64,000 nucleotides of DNA from Geomonas oryzae. Lineage in GTDB: Bacteria > Desulfobacterota > Desulfuromonadia > Geobacterales > Geobacteraceae. The translations under genes and the position numbers were made by a program. This document shows, piece by piece, positions 7,662-16,357 of the stretch (positions within the stretch are counted from its first letter, which is position 1; each line of letters begins with the position of its first letter). The notes beneath the pieces were generated by a model. The model had not been told where the DNA came from and did no database searches. It saw only the letters and a program-made list of their open reading frames with translations. The stretch lies in the NCBI RefSeq assembly GCF_004117875.1, contig NZ_RAHW01000007.1, forward strand, positions 186,001-250,000, written 5' to 3'.

Positions 7662-9071
7662 ATGCAAAAAACCGTAAAAAAACCGGTATCAAGAGTCAAA
7701 GCCGCGGCATGCGCCCTGCTTTTCCTCGCTGCGCTCACCGACACGTCCCAGGTTCGGGCCGCCGACACCCCGCACGACTACACCCTGAACGTCTCCGCCG
7801 GCGGCCTCAAATTCTCCGGGCAGGATGAACTGCGCCACAGCCTCGTGTACGACATCAGGTTCGGCTACGACATCGTCGGCACCAGCATAGTGGACAGCCT
7901 CGGCATCGAGGGAGGGCTCTCCTACGCCTCCTCCACTTCTTCCAAGGACAACACCAAGGCCCGCGCCTACCTGATGAGGGTCGACGCGATCTATCCGTTT
8001 CTCCCCCGTAAGCGCCTGGTACCCTTTCTAGCCGTCGGCGCCGGAGGCATGGTGATCGAGCGCCCCACCACGACCGGGGGCTCACCGCTGCTTGCCTGGG
8101 GCGGCGGGATGAAGTACTTCCTCACCGAGTACCTGGCCCTGCGGCTCGACGTGCGCCAGAACATCCTGTTCAACGTCGGAAGCCGCAACGACTTCCAGTA
8201 CATGCTCGGCTTAAGCTTCCTCATGGACCGCGACACGAAGATCAGGCGCTTGCCGCTGCCTCCTCCTCCCCCGGCGGATAGAAAAGGATCCGCGGCACCC
8301 GCCGTCCCGGTCATCGATTTCGACAAGCAGCAGGAACCGGGCAAGAAGGCGCCCGAGAAACCGGCCGAGCCGGAAACACCGACGCAGGTTCCGCTTCCCG
8401 CCGCGGTTATCGCGGCACCGGTCGCCGCGGTCACCGGTCTTTTGAACCAGCCGGAGCAACCCAAGACGGAAGCGCCGCAGGAGACGGTAACCGCCGCGGC
8501 GAAACCGGTCGAGGCGCCGCCACAGCCACAGCCACAGCCACAGCCACAGCCACAGCCACAGCCACAGCCACAGCCACAGCCCGAGCCCGCCCCGCAAACG
8601 AAAGTACCGGTGAAGGTCGAGCTTGCCGAGCCGCTCGCGGCGCCGCTTCCCGATGCGTCCTCGCAGGGGATGATCGAATCCATCCTCTGCCCCATCGATC
8701 CTCCGGCGACGCAGAAACCGCGGGTACTTAAGAAACCGTCGACGACCATCTTCTTCGACAACGGCAGTGCCGCGATAAAGCCGCAGTTCATGGCCGAGAT
8801 CAACAGGATCGCCGCCTACGTGAAGAAACACCCCGGAAGCGAGGTCCACATAGAGGGGCACACCGACCGCAGCGGGATTTCAGACAGGAACGTCGACCTG
8901 TCGAGAGCACGCATGACCAGCGTAAAGCAGGCGCTCCTCAAGAAGATCGGCAGGGTGAAGGTGAAGCTTACCGAGCAGGCCTTCGGATGCCGTCTGCCGG
9001 TCGAGAGCAACAGAGAGGAAAAAGGAAGGTCGAAAAACAGAAGGGCCACCATCGAGGTGACCCCGCCCTAA
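7662..9071 (+). CDS. OmpA-like outer-membrane protein with Pro-Gln linker
   Basis: I prefer ATG 7662 over TTG 7620 because it places a signal peptide at the N-terminus (VKAAACALLFLAALTDTSQVRA). The product has three parts. Residues about 30-205 form a small beta-barrel like OmpA/OprF (FGYDIVG, YLALRLDVRQNILF and other alternating strands). Residues about 207-345 form a Pro/Ala-rich linker with ten Pro-Gln dipeptides. Residues about 361-469 form an OmpA/MotB peptidoglycan-binding domain (TIFFDNGSAAIKP, HIEGHTDRSGISDRNVDLS, NRRATIEV). It should span the outer membrane and grip the cell wall, with the linker setting the distance. A strong terminator follows. Confidence 0.9.
   Translation: MQKTVKKPVSRVKAAACALLFLAALTDTSQVRAADTPHDYTLNVSAGGLKFSGQDELRHSLVYDIRFGYDIVGTSIVDSLGIEGGLSYASSTSSKDNTKARAYLMRVDAIYPFLPRKRLVPFLAVGAGGMVIERPTTTGGSPLLAWGGGMKYFLTEYLALRLDVRQNILFNVGSRNDFQYMLGLSFLMDRDTKIRRLPLPPPPPADRKGSAAPAVPVIDFDKQQEPGKKAPEKPAEPETPTQVPLPAAVIAAPVAAVTGLLNQPEQPKTEAPQETVTAAAKPVEAPPQPQPQPQPQPQPQPQPQPQPEPAPQTKVPVKVELAEPLAAPLPDASSQGMIESILCPIDPPATQKPRVLKKPSTTIFFDNGSAAIKPQFMAEINRIAAYVKKHPGSEVHIEGHTDRSGISDRNVDLSRARMTSVKQALLKKIGRVKVKLTEQAFGCRLPVESNREEKGRSKNRRATIEVTPP
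8521..8580 (+). repeat. Hexamer repeat CACAGC x 10 inside the OmpA-like gene
   Basis: Ten perfect CACAGC units encode (Pro-Gln)10 in the periplasmic linker. Gain or loss of units stays in frame, so the linker can change length without breaking the gene. Confidence 0.95.
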
Positions 9072-9095
9072 AAGGGGAAGCAATTGCAGACAAAA

Positions 9096-9131
9096 GGCGG
9101 CGCCGGGAAGATTCCCGCGCCGCTTTTTTTT
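9096..9131. terminator. Bidirectional-looking terminator between convergent genes
   Basis: GCGGCGCCGGGA and TTCCCGCGCCGC form a stem with a 3-4 base loop, with AAAA before and TTTTTTTT after, so it can serve the OmpA-like gene and the facing cytochrome gene. Confidence 0.85.
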
Positions 9132-9133
9132 CG

Positions 9134-9766
9134 TTACTTGTTATGGCAGGTGAGGCAGAGCGCGCTGCGACGGTCGCTCATGACGAGGTGGCCGCGTTCC
9201 TGGTTGGCGGGATCATGGCAGGTGAGGCAGCCGACCTTGCCGTCCACAAAGACCATCTTCGGGTTGCCGAACACCGGCTTGAAATCGCGGGGGTTGGATG
9301 CATAGGCCGCGTAATCCATCCCGATCGCGTGATCCTTCGCCGTCCCCTGCATCTGCTGGCGACGGAACGGGTCGTTCCTTAAGTTGATGGTGACGTCGCT
9401 TGCCCTGGAGCCGTCGTGGCAACCGAGGCAGTCGCGGCTCAGAGGATCGACGCCGATGGTGTTGGAAACGGGCTCGTTGTCGTCGGGGAAGAAAGAGGCC
9501 GGTTCGATGTTCTGGTACATCTCCTCGACGCTCGCCACCTTCGGGGCCGCGCCGTCCTGGTACTGCGCCACCTTCTGCATGTAGAGCGCCCGGAACTGCT
9601 TGTTCTGCATCTGCAGGGTCAGGGCACAGGTTTCGCCGTTACCGCTGGAAGCCACACCGATGGGCTGGAAAGCCGCCGATTCGTTCACTTGGGTGAGAGC
9701 GGAGCAAAGGGTCATCGCAACAGCGGCCGTCAACACGATTTTGTTGGTTCTTTTGTTAGCTCGCAT
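9134..9766 (-). CDS. Trihaem periplasmic c-type cytochrome
   Basis: 210 residues with an N-terminal signal sequence (KIVLTAAVAMTLCSALTQVNESAAF) and three CXXCH haem sites: CLGCHDGS (about residue 113), CLTCHDPA (about 178) and CLTCHNK at the very C-terminus. The pattern of SDRRSALCLTCH near the end and CLGCHDGSRA in the middle is common in cytochromes of the cytochrome c7/c554-like 'doubled CXXCH' group. It should carry electrons in the periplasm. Start ATG has GGAGG ten bases upstream. It faces the OmpA-like gene across a shared terminator and has no co-transcribed partner. Confidence 0.9.
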   Translation of the reverse strand: MRANKRTNKIVLTAAVAMTLCSALTQVNESAAFQPIGVASSGNGETCALTLQMQNKQFRALYMQKVAQYQDGAAPKVASVEEMYQNIEPASFFPDDNEPVSNTIGVDPLSRDCLGCHDGSRASDVTINLRNDPFRRQQMQGTAKDHAIGMDYAAYASNPRDFKPVFGNPKMVFVDGKVGCLTCHDPANQERGHLVMSDRRSALCLTCHNK

Positions 9767-10439
9767 GTTCCGTTACCTCCTTGGGTGTTTGTCTTACCCA
9801 TTACAAGGGGGATACCGGAACATGGCACGTCGGAAAAAAACTTACAAACCACCGTAATTGCAGTTTATTTCCACAAGAGATTCCAAGACGATGAAATTTA
9901 CTTTCAAAAACCACCTGTTCAAGAGCTGCACACTTTCACCCGACCTATTTTTCACCTCCCGCTCCCAAGCCCGTGCGGCCGGGGGCGCCCCCCCCTCCCC
10001 CAAGCCTCCCGGCAGGAGCCCCATCGCTCGCCTGCCTCGGCACGGGAAGTCTGCGACGCCAGGCGCACCGGCCCGGGACGGGTGGCACCGCAGGTGGCTG
10101 GCAGTGCCGTTAACGAGGGGTGTGCAGCCGCCAGGGCGGGGGTGAGCAAAATCTGAACTGCCCGAACCGTCGCCCCCCTCGCCACCGATGCCGCTGCATG
10201 AACGGCGAGGAAATTGTCATAAAAATCGGGGAACGCGATCCGCTTCAGAAGGAGCGAGCGCTGTGACAGAAACGCCGGAAATGGAGACAGCTAGGAGCAG
10301 GCATCAGAAAAACGCCGGCGGCACAATAATCTTTTAAAAATAGTGGAAATGAGGTAAAAATAGTGGGCGTGTCGCCGGTCACCCGTCTCTTACGGTACTT
10401 CCACCGGCCGGTCCCATATAACCAGAGAAGGAGCATTGA
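9767..10439. other. Gene-free region with a pair of direct repeats
   Basis: About 670 bases without a supportable gene. Two copies of AAAAATAGTGG (10336-10346 and 10356-10366) start exactly 20 bases apart, about 75 bases before the next ATG. They could be an operator pair for the lipoprotein gene. The rest is GC-rich and shows nothing I can name. Confidence 0.4.
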
Positions 10440-11213
10440 ATGAAGAAAACTGCTATGAGAATCGCCGTCGGCCTTGTGGCCGTGGCTGCTATGACCGGTT
10501 GTGCAGGGACCAGCAAAAATGCGCGCGTGGCGCCCCAGCCGCAGAACGCGCCCGCCGAGGCTCCTATGCCGGAACCTGTGCTGGAAGGCAAGGTGCTGGA
10601 GATGATGAACGTCGATTCCTACACCTACCTCCTCATCGAAAAGGACGGCCGCAGCACCTGGTCCGCCATCCCCCTCTCCGACGTGAAGACCGGGGAACAG
10701 ATCGCCCTCGTCCCTGGGATCGACATGGTGAACTTCAAGAGCACGGCGCTTGGGCGCGTCTTCCCGTACATCCATTTTTCCGCCGGGGTAAAAGGGGGCA
10801 AGCCCTACGTCATCCCCCAGCAGAAGTCCGCCCTTGCCGGGCAACCGGCTGGGATGCCCACCAACCACCCAGCCCTCGATCAGGCGGCTGCGGGCGATGC
10901 CAAGGCGCCCGGCGCGATGCCGTCAAATCATCCGCCGATGGGGCAACCCGCGGCTGAGGCCAAGCCGGCCTACCAGCCGGTTCTCTCCGGTAAGGTCGTC
11001 GAGACCCTGGACTCCAACGGCTACACCTACGTCTGCCTCGAAAAGGACGGGCGCAAGACCTGGGCCGCCATTCCCGTCACCAAGCTGAAAAACGGTGCCG
11101 AGATCACCATCTTCCCCGGAGCCATCATGCCGAGTTTCACCAGCAAGAGCCTGAAGCGCACCTTCGAGAACATCGTGTTCTCCAGGGGGCTCGTGCTCGA
11201 CGAAGACCAGTAA
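10440..11213 (+). CDS. Lipoprotein with two NrfJ-like domains
   Basis: 257 residues. The N-terminus MKKTAMRIAVGLVAVAAMTGC is a lipoprotein signal. Two copies of one roughly 80-residue domain follow, at about 47-130 and 180-255. Shared motifs are GKVLEMMNVDSYTYLLIEKDG and GKVVETLDSNGYTYVCLEKDG (given here as GKV-x-E ... YTY ... EKDGR-x-TW-x-AIP), then a PG-x-x-M-x-x-F turn and a C-terminal F-x-x-I-x-FS-x-G. I recall this domain from small NrfJ-like proteins found with nitrite-reductase and cytochrome genes; the biochemical role is not settled. The linker (about 140-170) contains MPTNHPALDQ and MPSNHPPMGQ. A related gene lies at the right end of the window (63489). Confidence 0.75.
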   Translation: MKKTAMRIAVGLVAVAAMTGCAGTSKNARVAPQPQNAPAEAPMPEPVLEGKVLEMMNVDSYTYLLIEKDGRSTWSAIPLSDVKTGEQIALVPGIDMVNFKSTALGRVFPYIHFSAGVKGGKPYVIPQQKSALAGQPAGMPTNHPALDQAAAGDAKAPGAMPSNHPPMGQPAAEAKPAYQPVLSGKVVETLDSNGYTYVCLEKDGRKTWAAIPVTKLKNGAEITIFPGAIMPSFTSKSLKRTFENIVFSRGLVLDEDQ

Positions 11214-11241
11214 ATAAGCGAAGAGCACGGCAGCATCGCAG

Positions 11242-11268
11242 AGGGGGCCACAACCAGGGCCCCCTTTT
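11242..11268 (+). terminator. Terminator after the NrfJ-like lipoprotein
   Basis: GGGGGCC, seven-base loop, GGCCCCC, then TTTT, starting 28 bases after the stop. Confidence 0.75.
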
Positions 11269-11327
11269 CATTTTCCAGGGAATGACTACAAGTGCGCCCA
11301 CGAAGCGCCGCCGGTGACCACGCGCTC

Positions 11328-11490
11328 CCCCCTTCGCGAAGGTTCATCAGGGAATTCCGGGAAAGCAGGGTGATCGTTTCCACGAAGCAGAGCAGCAGGC
11401 GTTATGTTCCCCCCTTTGCGAAGGGGGGAAACGTGGTGCCGACAGCTCTGCTTCGTGGGGATGATCACCCTGCTTTAAGGAATTTCCTGG
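11328..11490. repeat. Nested palindrome of about 115 bp, intergenic repeat element
   Basis: Three perfect inverted repeats share one centre: AAAGCAGGGTGATC (11362-11375 with 11463-11476), CCACGAAGCAGAGC (11380-11393 with 11445-11458) and TTCCCCCCTT (11407-11416 with 11421-11430, loop TGCG). Flanking GGAATT stretches extend the symmetry imperfectly. Parts of it recur near 28871-28974. Confidence 0.85.
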
Positions 11491-11563
11491 AAAGCTTCGC
11501 ACGGGGTGAGTGCGAGTTGAGCTACGGCGCTTCGCGGTTAAGGCAATCCGCCACCCATAACGA

Positions 11564-11598
11564 CAAAAGGACCTTCCCTGCCGGGAAGGTCCTTTTTT
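11564..11598. terminator. Terminator of the secreted-protein operon
   Basis: AAAAGGACCTTCCC and GGGAAGGTCCTTTT form a 14-bp stem with a four-base loop. A-run and T-run on both sides make it work in either direction; it lies 35 bases past the stop of the minus-strand operon. Confidence 0.85.
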
Positions 11599-11632
11599 GT
11601 ACTGCGGCAAATCAGGCCCGAAGGCCGTCTCG

Positions 11633-12802
11633 CTAGCGTTTGACGAGGGCGAGGTTTGCGCCGGTCACCACAACCCCGTTTGCGTCCTTCAGCATGGTGT
11701 TGGCGGTGGTGAAGGCGGTAGCGGCGGGTGCGGCTACACCGGGGGCCACCAGGAACTTCACGGTGGCGATATCACCGGCCGGCATGGGAGTCGCGTCCGC
11801 ACGGTTGAAGATCACGCGCACGCTGCTCGCGGTGAGCTCGCTCCCGACGAGGGAGACGTTGGTCCCGCCGATCAGGTTGGTCAGCACGCCGGCGGCAAAG
11901 GCGCCCGTGTTGTCGGTCTCGACGCTCACGTTGGCGGGGAGCGTGATGTCCGTCTGCACGCTCTTCACGCCCGTTCCGGTGAGGACCATGGTGAGCGTCA
12001 CCGTGGTCGCGCCGATGTCGGCCAGCTCGCCGGGAAGGGTCGCAGTGGTAATCCCGGTCTTGTTGTTGGTGTTCGTGGGAGCCACGAAGGCGTCGAGTGC
12101 ATCGGTGATGCTGGTCGCCACGGGATCGGTCATGACCCCGGCGCTGTTGATGCCTGCGGCCACCGTGTCGAGCGTCGTGGCGAGCTTCGTCGGGTCGTTC
12201 CCCACCTGTGAAAGCGCGGCGAGCACCAGGGTGTAGTTCTTCTGGTCCGCGCTCCCGGAAAGCGGTGCGCTCGCGTCGAGCGGCTGGGTGGCGATGATGT
12301 CGTTCACCTTGAACAGGTCCGAGATCTGGGCGTTGGCCGTGTCGATGTTGGCAGCCGTGACCTTCTTGCCCGCCCCTCCGGAGAGGGTGATCGCCTGCCG
12401 CGCGGCGAGCTCGGTGAGCGGCGTGACGGCGACATCGACCTTACCGGCGGTGGTGACCGCCATGGCGCGCAGCGGAGCGGTGGACGGGATGGTGGCGGTC
12501 TGGTTGGTCGCCTCATCGGTGTAGTTGCCGAACACCTCGACGATCACCGGACCGGTGTAGCTCCCGATATTTACGGAGTAGACACCGGTGTTGGCATCCG
12601 TGGTTGCCGTGGCGCCGAGCTGCTTCTTGTCGGCCCCGGTTGCGCTGCTGTAAGGGGCGAAGACCTTCACGGTCCCCCCCTTGATGACGCCGGCGGCCGC
12701 GACCCCGGTGACCGTGGTGGATTTACTTCCCCCACCGCCGCCACCGCAGGCTGCAGTGAGCATCAGAAGAGCTGCGACGAATAGTCCTTTCCAGATTTTC
12801 AT
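11633..12802 (-). CDS. Large lipoprotein with poly-Gly after the lipid-attachment Cys
   Basis: 389 residues starting with a lipoprotein signal (MKIWKGLFVAALLMLTAAC) and then six glycines, a flexible spacer typical of surface lipoproteins. A carboxypeptidase-regulatory-like or Ig-like beta domain follows (GVAAAGVIKGGTVKVFAP, about 33-115), then a helical region (TPLTELAARQ ... ISDLFKVNDI, about 125-230). The C-terminal half (about 260-389) resembles the cohesin-like folds of its neighbours (VKSVQTDITLPANVSVETD, then AGVLTNLIGGTNVSLVG and IATVKFLVAPG). Last gene of the four-gene operon, 29 bases after the preceding stop, with GGAG seven bases before the ATG. Likely lipid-anchored partner of the secreted proteins upstream; the exact role is unknown. 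Confidence 0.75.
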   Translation of the reverse strand: MKIWKGLFVAALLMLTAACGGGGGGSKSTTVTGVAAAGVIKGGTVKVFAPYSSATGADKKQLGATATTDANTGVYSVNIGSYTGPVIVEVFGNYTDEATNQTATIPSTAPLRAMAVTTAGKVDVAVTPLTELAARQAITLSGGAGKKVTAANIDTANAQISDLFKVNDIIATQPLDASAPLSGSADQKNYTLVLAALSQVGNDPTKLATTLDTVAAGINSAGVMTDPVATSITDALDAFVAPTNTNNKTGITTATLPGELADIGATTVTLTMVLTGTGVKSVQTDITLPANVSVETDNTGAFAAGVLTNLIGGTNVSLVGSELTASSVRVIFNRADATPMPAGDIATVKFLVAPGVAAPAATAFTTANTMLKDANGVVVTGANLALVKR

Positions 12803-12831
12803 AGGTTTCTCTCCTGTTAGTTAGTGATGGC

Positions 12832-15546
12832 CTACTGCCAGCTTACGGCACCGGTGATCTTCTCGAGGATCACCAGGGCGTCGCCTGCGTCCACCGACCC
12901 GTCCGGGGCCGGCTTGCCGCTGACGAGCGGGGCTACGTCGACGTTGGTCTTCTGATCGGCGGTTGCGGTTGCGAGCCCGAGGGCGAACTTGAGCACGTTC
13001 TGTACGTCGGTGATGGTCGGGGTCGAAACGCCGTCGTTCAGGTTGCCGCTCGGGTTCTTCCTGATGACGGTGCGGGTCACCACGGAGCTGTTACCGGACT
13101 CGTCGGTGGCGGTTACCGTGACGGAGTAGGTCTTAACGGTCGGCAGGTCGATGGTCGCGCTGAACGAGCCGTTGGTGCCCACCACGGGCTGGGTCGGGAT
13201 GTTCGTGCCGTCGAGCTTGACTACGACAGCGGGGGCGGTGAGGGCATCGGTCACGGTACCGCTGAGCGTTACGCTCGACTTGGCGGTGGCGAAGGAGTCG
13301 GCCGGAGCGGTTACCGCGAGGACCGGCGCATCCGGGTCGTAGGTGACGGTGATGGACTGGGTGTGCGGGCCGTTCACCGTGTCGTTAGCGGTGACCACGA
13401 TGGTGTTCGCCCCTTTCACGAGGGTCAGCTGATAGGTGAAGTTGTTGCCGCCGTTCAGGGCGACGGTCGCGGGGGTGCCGCTGTTGAGCGCGATGGTCAG
13501 CGTGGTAGTCTGCGGCGCGCCGACGGTACCGGTCACGTCGACGAGAGAGCTCTTGACGAAGCTGTCGGTAACCGGCGTGGTCACCGAGAGGTCGGCGGCG
13601 GTCGGGTTGTAGGTGATGCTCCTGGTCACCGAAGTCTGGCCGTTGGCGTCGGTGGCGGTCACCACGACGGTGTTGGCCCCTTCCGCGAGGGTGGCCGCGG
13701 TGGAGAACGCGCCGTTCTGATCGTAGGTGATGTTCTGCGCCGCACCGGAGTTCACCTTCACGGTGAGGGCGGAAAGCGAGGTGCCGGTCACGGTGCCGGC
13801 CACGGTGAGGGCCGGGTTCTTGGTCGTAGCGCCGTCGGCGAGCATGCCGGTCAGGGTCAGGGTCGGGCCGGTCAGGGTGATGGTGATGTTCTTCGAAAGC
13901 GCGGCGGAGACGTTGCCGGCTGCGTCCTTTGCCCAGGCGTACAGGGTCTTGCTGCTGCTCCCCTGCGGCAGGCCGGTGAAGGTGTAGCTGGTCGGGGCGC
14001 TGGCGGTCCAGCCGGTCGCGTCGGCCGCGGGCGCGGTGGCGCTCTCGGTGATCAGGTAGCCGGTGACGGCCAGGTTGTCGGTGGCGGCCACGGTGACGGC
14101 CACGGTGGCGCTGGTTGCGGTGGCGGGAACGGTGAAGGTGCCGACCACCGGTTTCGTGGTGTCGGGAAGCGTAATGGCGACGACGTCGCTCACACCGGCG
14201 GAGACGTTGCCGGCGGCATCCTTCGCCCAGCCGTAAAGGGTGACGTTCGTGGCTACACCCTGCGGCACGGTGCCGGTCACGGTGTAGCTGGTCGGTGCGG
14301 TGGCGCTCCAGCCGGTCGCGGTGGAGGCGGGCTTGGTTGCGCTTTCGGTAACGAGGTAACCGGTGACGCCCTTGTTGTCGGTAGCGGTGAAGCTGCTGAC
14401 GGGGATGGTGAGCGAGGTTGCGGTGGCCGGCACGGTGAAGGCAGAGACCACAGGCGCTTCAGCGTCCGGCAGGGTGATGGTGATGCTCTTCGTGAGCGCG
14501 TTGGAGACGTTGCCCGCCGCGTCCTTGGCCCAGGCGTAAAGGGTCTTGGCGCCGCCCGAGGTGAAGGTGAAGCTGGTCCAACCTGAACCTGCGGTTTTCC
14601 AGCCGGCGTCGGTTGCCGCAGGCTTCGTCGAGGTCTCGGTCAGCAGGTAGCCGGTGACCGCCACGTTGTCGGTCGCGGTGAAGCCGGAGACGGACACGGT
14701 GAGCGAGGTGGAGGTCGAGGGGACGGTGATCGCGGTCACCGTCGGAGCGACGGAGTCGGCAAGCGTGATGCTGACCGCGGCGGATTGGGAGGCGGAAACG
14801 AGGCCGACGGCGTCCTTCGCCCAGGCGTAGAGGGTGACGGTCTTCGCAACACCCACCGACAGGGAGGTGGTCACGGTGTAGCTGGTCGGAACGGTGGTGC
14901 TCCATCCGGTCGCGGTGGCGGAGGGCTTGGTGCTCGACTCGTTCACGAGGTAACCGGTGACGGCGACGTTGTCGGTCGCGGTGAGGGCGGAGATGGTAAC
15001 CGTCTTGGAGGTCGAGGTGGCCGGGATGGTGAAGGTGGATACGGTCGGCGCAGTGGCATCGGCCACCGTGATGCTGCCGTTCACCGCGGTAACGGTCACC
15101 GGCTGTGCGTCGGCGTTGGAGACGTCAGGCGCCACGTTGAACGTGACCGGCATGACGTAACCGGTGGCGCTTCCCAGCGGGAAGGTGATCGAGGCGACGA
15201 CTCCATCGGCGATGGCGGTGCTGCCGGAAATGGAGAGGTTGACCGTGGAGAGCGTGTCGTTCACGGTGTTCACGGTGGAGGCGAAACTCGCTCCAGCGGC
15301 GGTCGCAGCGGCGCCGATCGCAGCGGTCGGGGCGGCGCTCAGCCTGGTCGGGTTGTAGCCGATCTCCAGGATGAGGGTCGACGCGGACGGCGCAGCACCG
15401 TTATTGGCCAGAGTGACGTTCACCGTGGCATTGGCGCTTGCGGCCGAGGTGACCGTGCTGATGGTGAGGGAGGGCGCTGCCATGGCGAGGTGCGGGATCA
15501 GCACCAGCATCAGCAGGCTTAGCAAAAAGTACCATCTTCTTCTCAT
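12832..15546 (-). CDS. Secreted cohesin-like / Ig-like repeat / dockerin-like protein
   Basis: 904 residues with a signal peptide (WYFLLSLLMLVLIPHLAMA). Residues about 25-160 look like a cohesin domain (TLILEIGYNPTRLSA; GVVASITFPLG; VTFNVAPDVSNAD). Four Ig-like repeats of about 95 residues follow (about 165-550), each with F-x-x-PATSTS, TATDN-x-x-VTGYL, GW-x-x-x-x-PTSYT and TLYAWAKDAAGNVS. Three more Ig-like modules come next (about 555-825; for example TDANGQTSVTRSITYNP). The C-terminus (about 838-904) is dockerin-like: TDVQNVLKFALGL, then DVAPLVSGKPAPDGSVDAGD and ALVILEKITG. A protein carrying both module types could link neighbours into a chain. 46 bases after the previous stop. Calling these modules cohesin and dockerin rests on motif likeness only. 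Confidence 0.75.
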   Translation of the reverse strand: MRRRWYFLLSLLMLVLIPHLAMAAPSLTISTVTSAASANATVNVTLANNGAAPSASTLILEIGYNPTRLSAAPTAAIGAAATAAGASFASTVNTVNDTLSTVNLSISGSTAIADGVVASITFPLGSATGYVMPVTFNVAPDVSNADAQPVTVTAVNGSITVADATAPTVSTFTIPATSTSKTVTISALTATDNVAVTGYLVNESSTKPSATATGWSTTVPTSYTVTTSLSVGVAKTVTLYAWAKDAVGLVSASQSAAVSITLADSVAPTVTAITVPSTSTSLTVSVSGFTATDNVAVTGYLLTETSTKPAATDAGWKTAGSGWTSFTFTSGGAKTLYAWAKDAAGNVSNALTKSITITLPDAEAPVVSAFTVPATATSLTIPVSSFTATDNKGVTGYLVTESATKPASTATGWSATAPTSYTVTGTVPQGVATNVTLYGWAKDAAGNVSAGVSDVVAITLPDTTKPVVGTFTVPATATSATVAVTVAATDNLAVTGYLITESATAPAADATGWTASAPTSYTFTGLPQGSSSKTLYAWAKDAAGNVSAALSKNITITLTGPTLTLTGMLADGATTKNPALTVAGTVTGTSLSALTVKVNSGAAQNITYDQNGAFSTAATLAEGANTVVVTATDANGQTSVTRSITYNPTAADLSVTTPVTDSFVKSSLVDVTGTVGAPQTTTLTIALNSGTPATVALNGGNNFTYQLTLVKGANTIVVTANDTVNGPHTQSITVTYDPDAPVLAVTAPADSFATAKSSVTLSGTVTDALTAPAVVVKLDGTNIPTQPVVGTNGSFSATIDLPTVKTYSVTVTATDESGNSSVVTRTVIRKNPSGNLNDGVSTPTITDVQNVLKFALGLATATADQKTNVDVAPLVSGKPAPDGSVDAGDALVILEKITGAVSWQ

Positions 15547-15592
15547 TGTGACCTCCGTCTATTGTTTTCCTGAAACAAAATCATGTGGACCG

Positions 15593-16333
15593 TCAGGGGA
15601 GTACCCACCCCGCTTTCTTGATCAGCACGTTTATGAGCGTCTGTACGTCGGTTGCCGTCGTCTTGCCGTCCGGGGTGACCGTGCCGGAGACGAGATTCAC
15701 GTCGCACAGGTTGTTGTAGGTAAAGCCCGGCTTCTTGATGACGATGTTGATGGCGTACTGCAGGTCCGCCGCGGAGACCGTGCCGCTTGCGTTGCAGTCA
15801 CCGATCTTGCCGATCGACTGGGTCCCCGAGGTCCCGCCGACCACCCCGTTCACCGCCACCTGGTTCGCCTGCGCGTCGGCGGCGTCCGCCGCCCCGGAAA
15901 GGGTGATGTCGGAGAGCGTGGAGCCGGACGGCGTGAAGGTGACCGTGGCCACGACCCCGTCCGGGAGCGCCGCGCTGGTCCCGGTCGAGGCGTCGTTCAG
16001 GCTCCCCCCCTTGGGATCGGTGGCGCTCTCGGTCATCCCGCCGGCGATGAGGAGCCGGTATTTACCCGAGGAGATCACATTGCCGTAAAGAGCCTTGCCG
16101 ACCGAGCTCGCCGCGGTCCCCACCGTCCCGACCGGCGCGCTGTAGAGGGCGGGGTCGTAGGTGAGATCCAGCGACAGGATCGAGATGCTGGCGCCGTTAT
16201 TTGCCAGCATCACCGGCACGGTCACCGTGTTGTTCGCCGTGTAGTACGGCTTGCCGACCGTGACGGTCGCCCCGAAGGCGAGGCCGGTGCAGGACAGCAT
16301 GAGCAGCGTGAACAGCAAGGTCTTCAGTTTCAT
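15593..16333 (-). CDS. Secreted cohesin-like plus dockerin-like protein (246 aa)
   Basis: A signal peptide (LLFTLLMLSCTGLAFG) is followed by a single cohesin-like domain, about residues 22-165: VTVGKPYYTANNTVTVPVML, ISILSLDLTYDPALYSAP, GVVATVTFTPSG. The C-terminus (about 175-246) is a paired dockerin-like segment: GDCNASGTVSAADLQYAINI and then DVNLVSGTVTPDGKTTATDV, each with Asp/Asn residues spaced as in calcium-binding loops. It ends LINVLIKKAGWVLP, almost the same as the C-terminus of the next gene upstream. It is the smallest member of the operon and could be a simple adaptor. 24 bases separate it from the upstream stop. Confidence 0.75.
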   Translation of the reverse strand: MKLKTLLFTLLMLSCTGLAFGATVTVGKPYYTANNTVTVPVMLANNGASISILSLDLTYDPALYSAPVGTVGTAASSVGKALYGNVISSGKYRLLIAGGMTESATDPKGGSLNDASTGTSAALPDGVVATVTFTPSGSTLSDITLSGAADAADAQANQVAVNGVVGGTSGTQSIGKIGDCNASGTVSAADLQYAINIVIKKPGFTYNNLCDVNLVSGTVTPDGKTTATDVQTLINVLIKKAGWVLP

Positions 16334-16357
16334 GTACTCTCCTTGTCGGGGCGTCCC

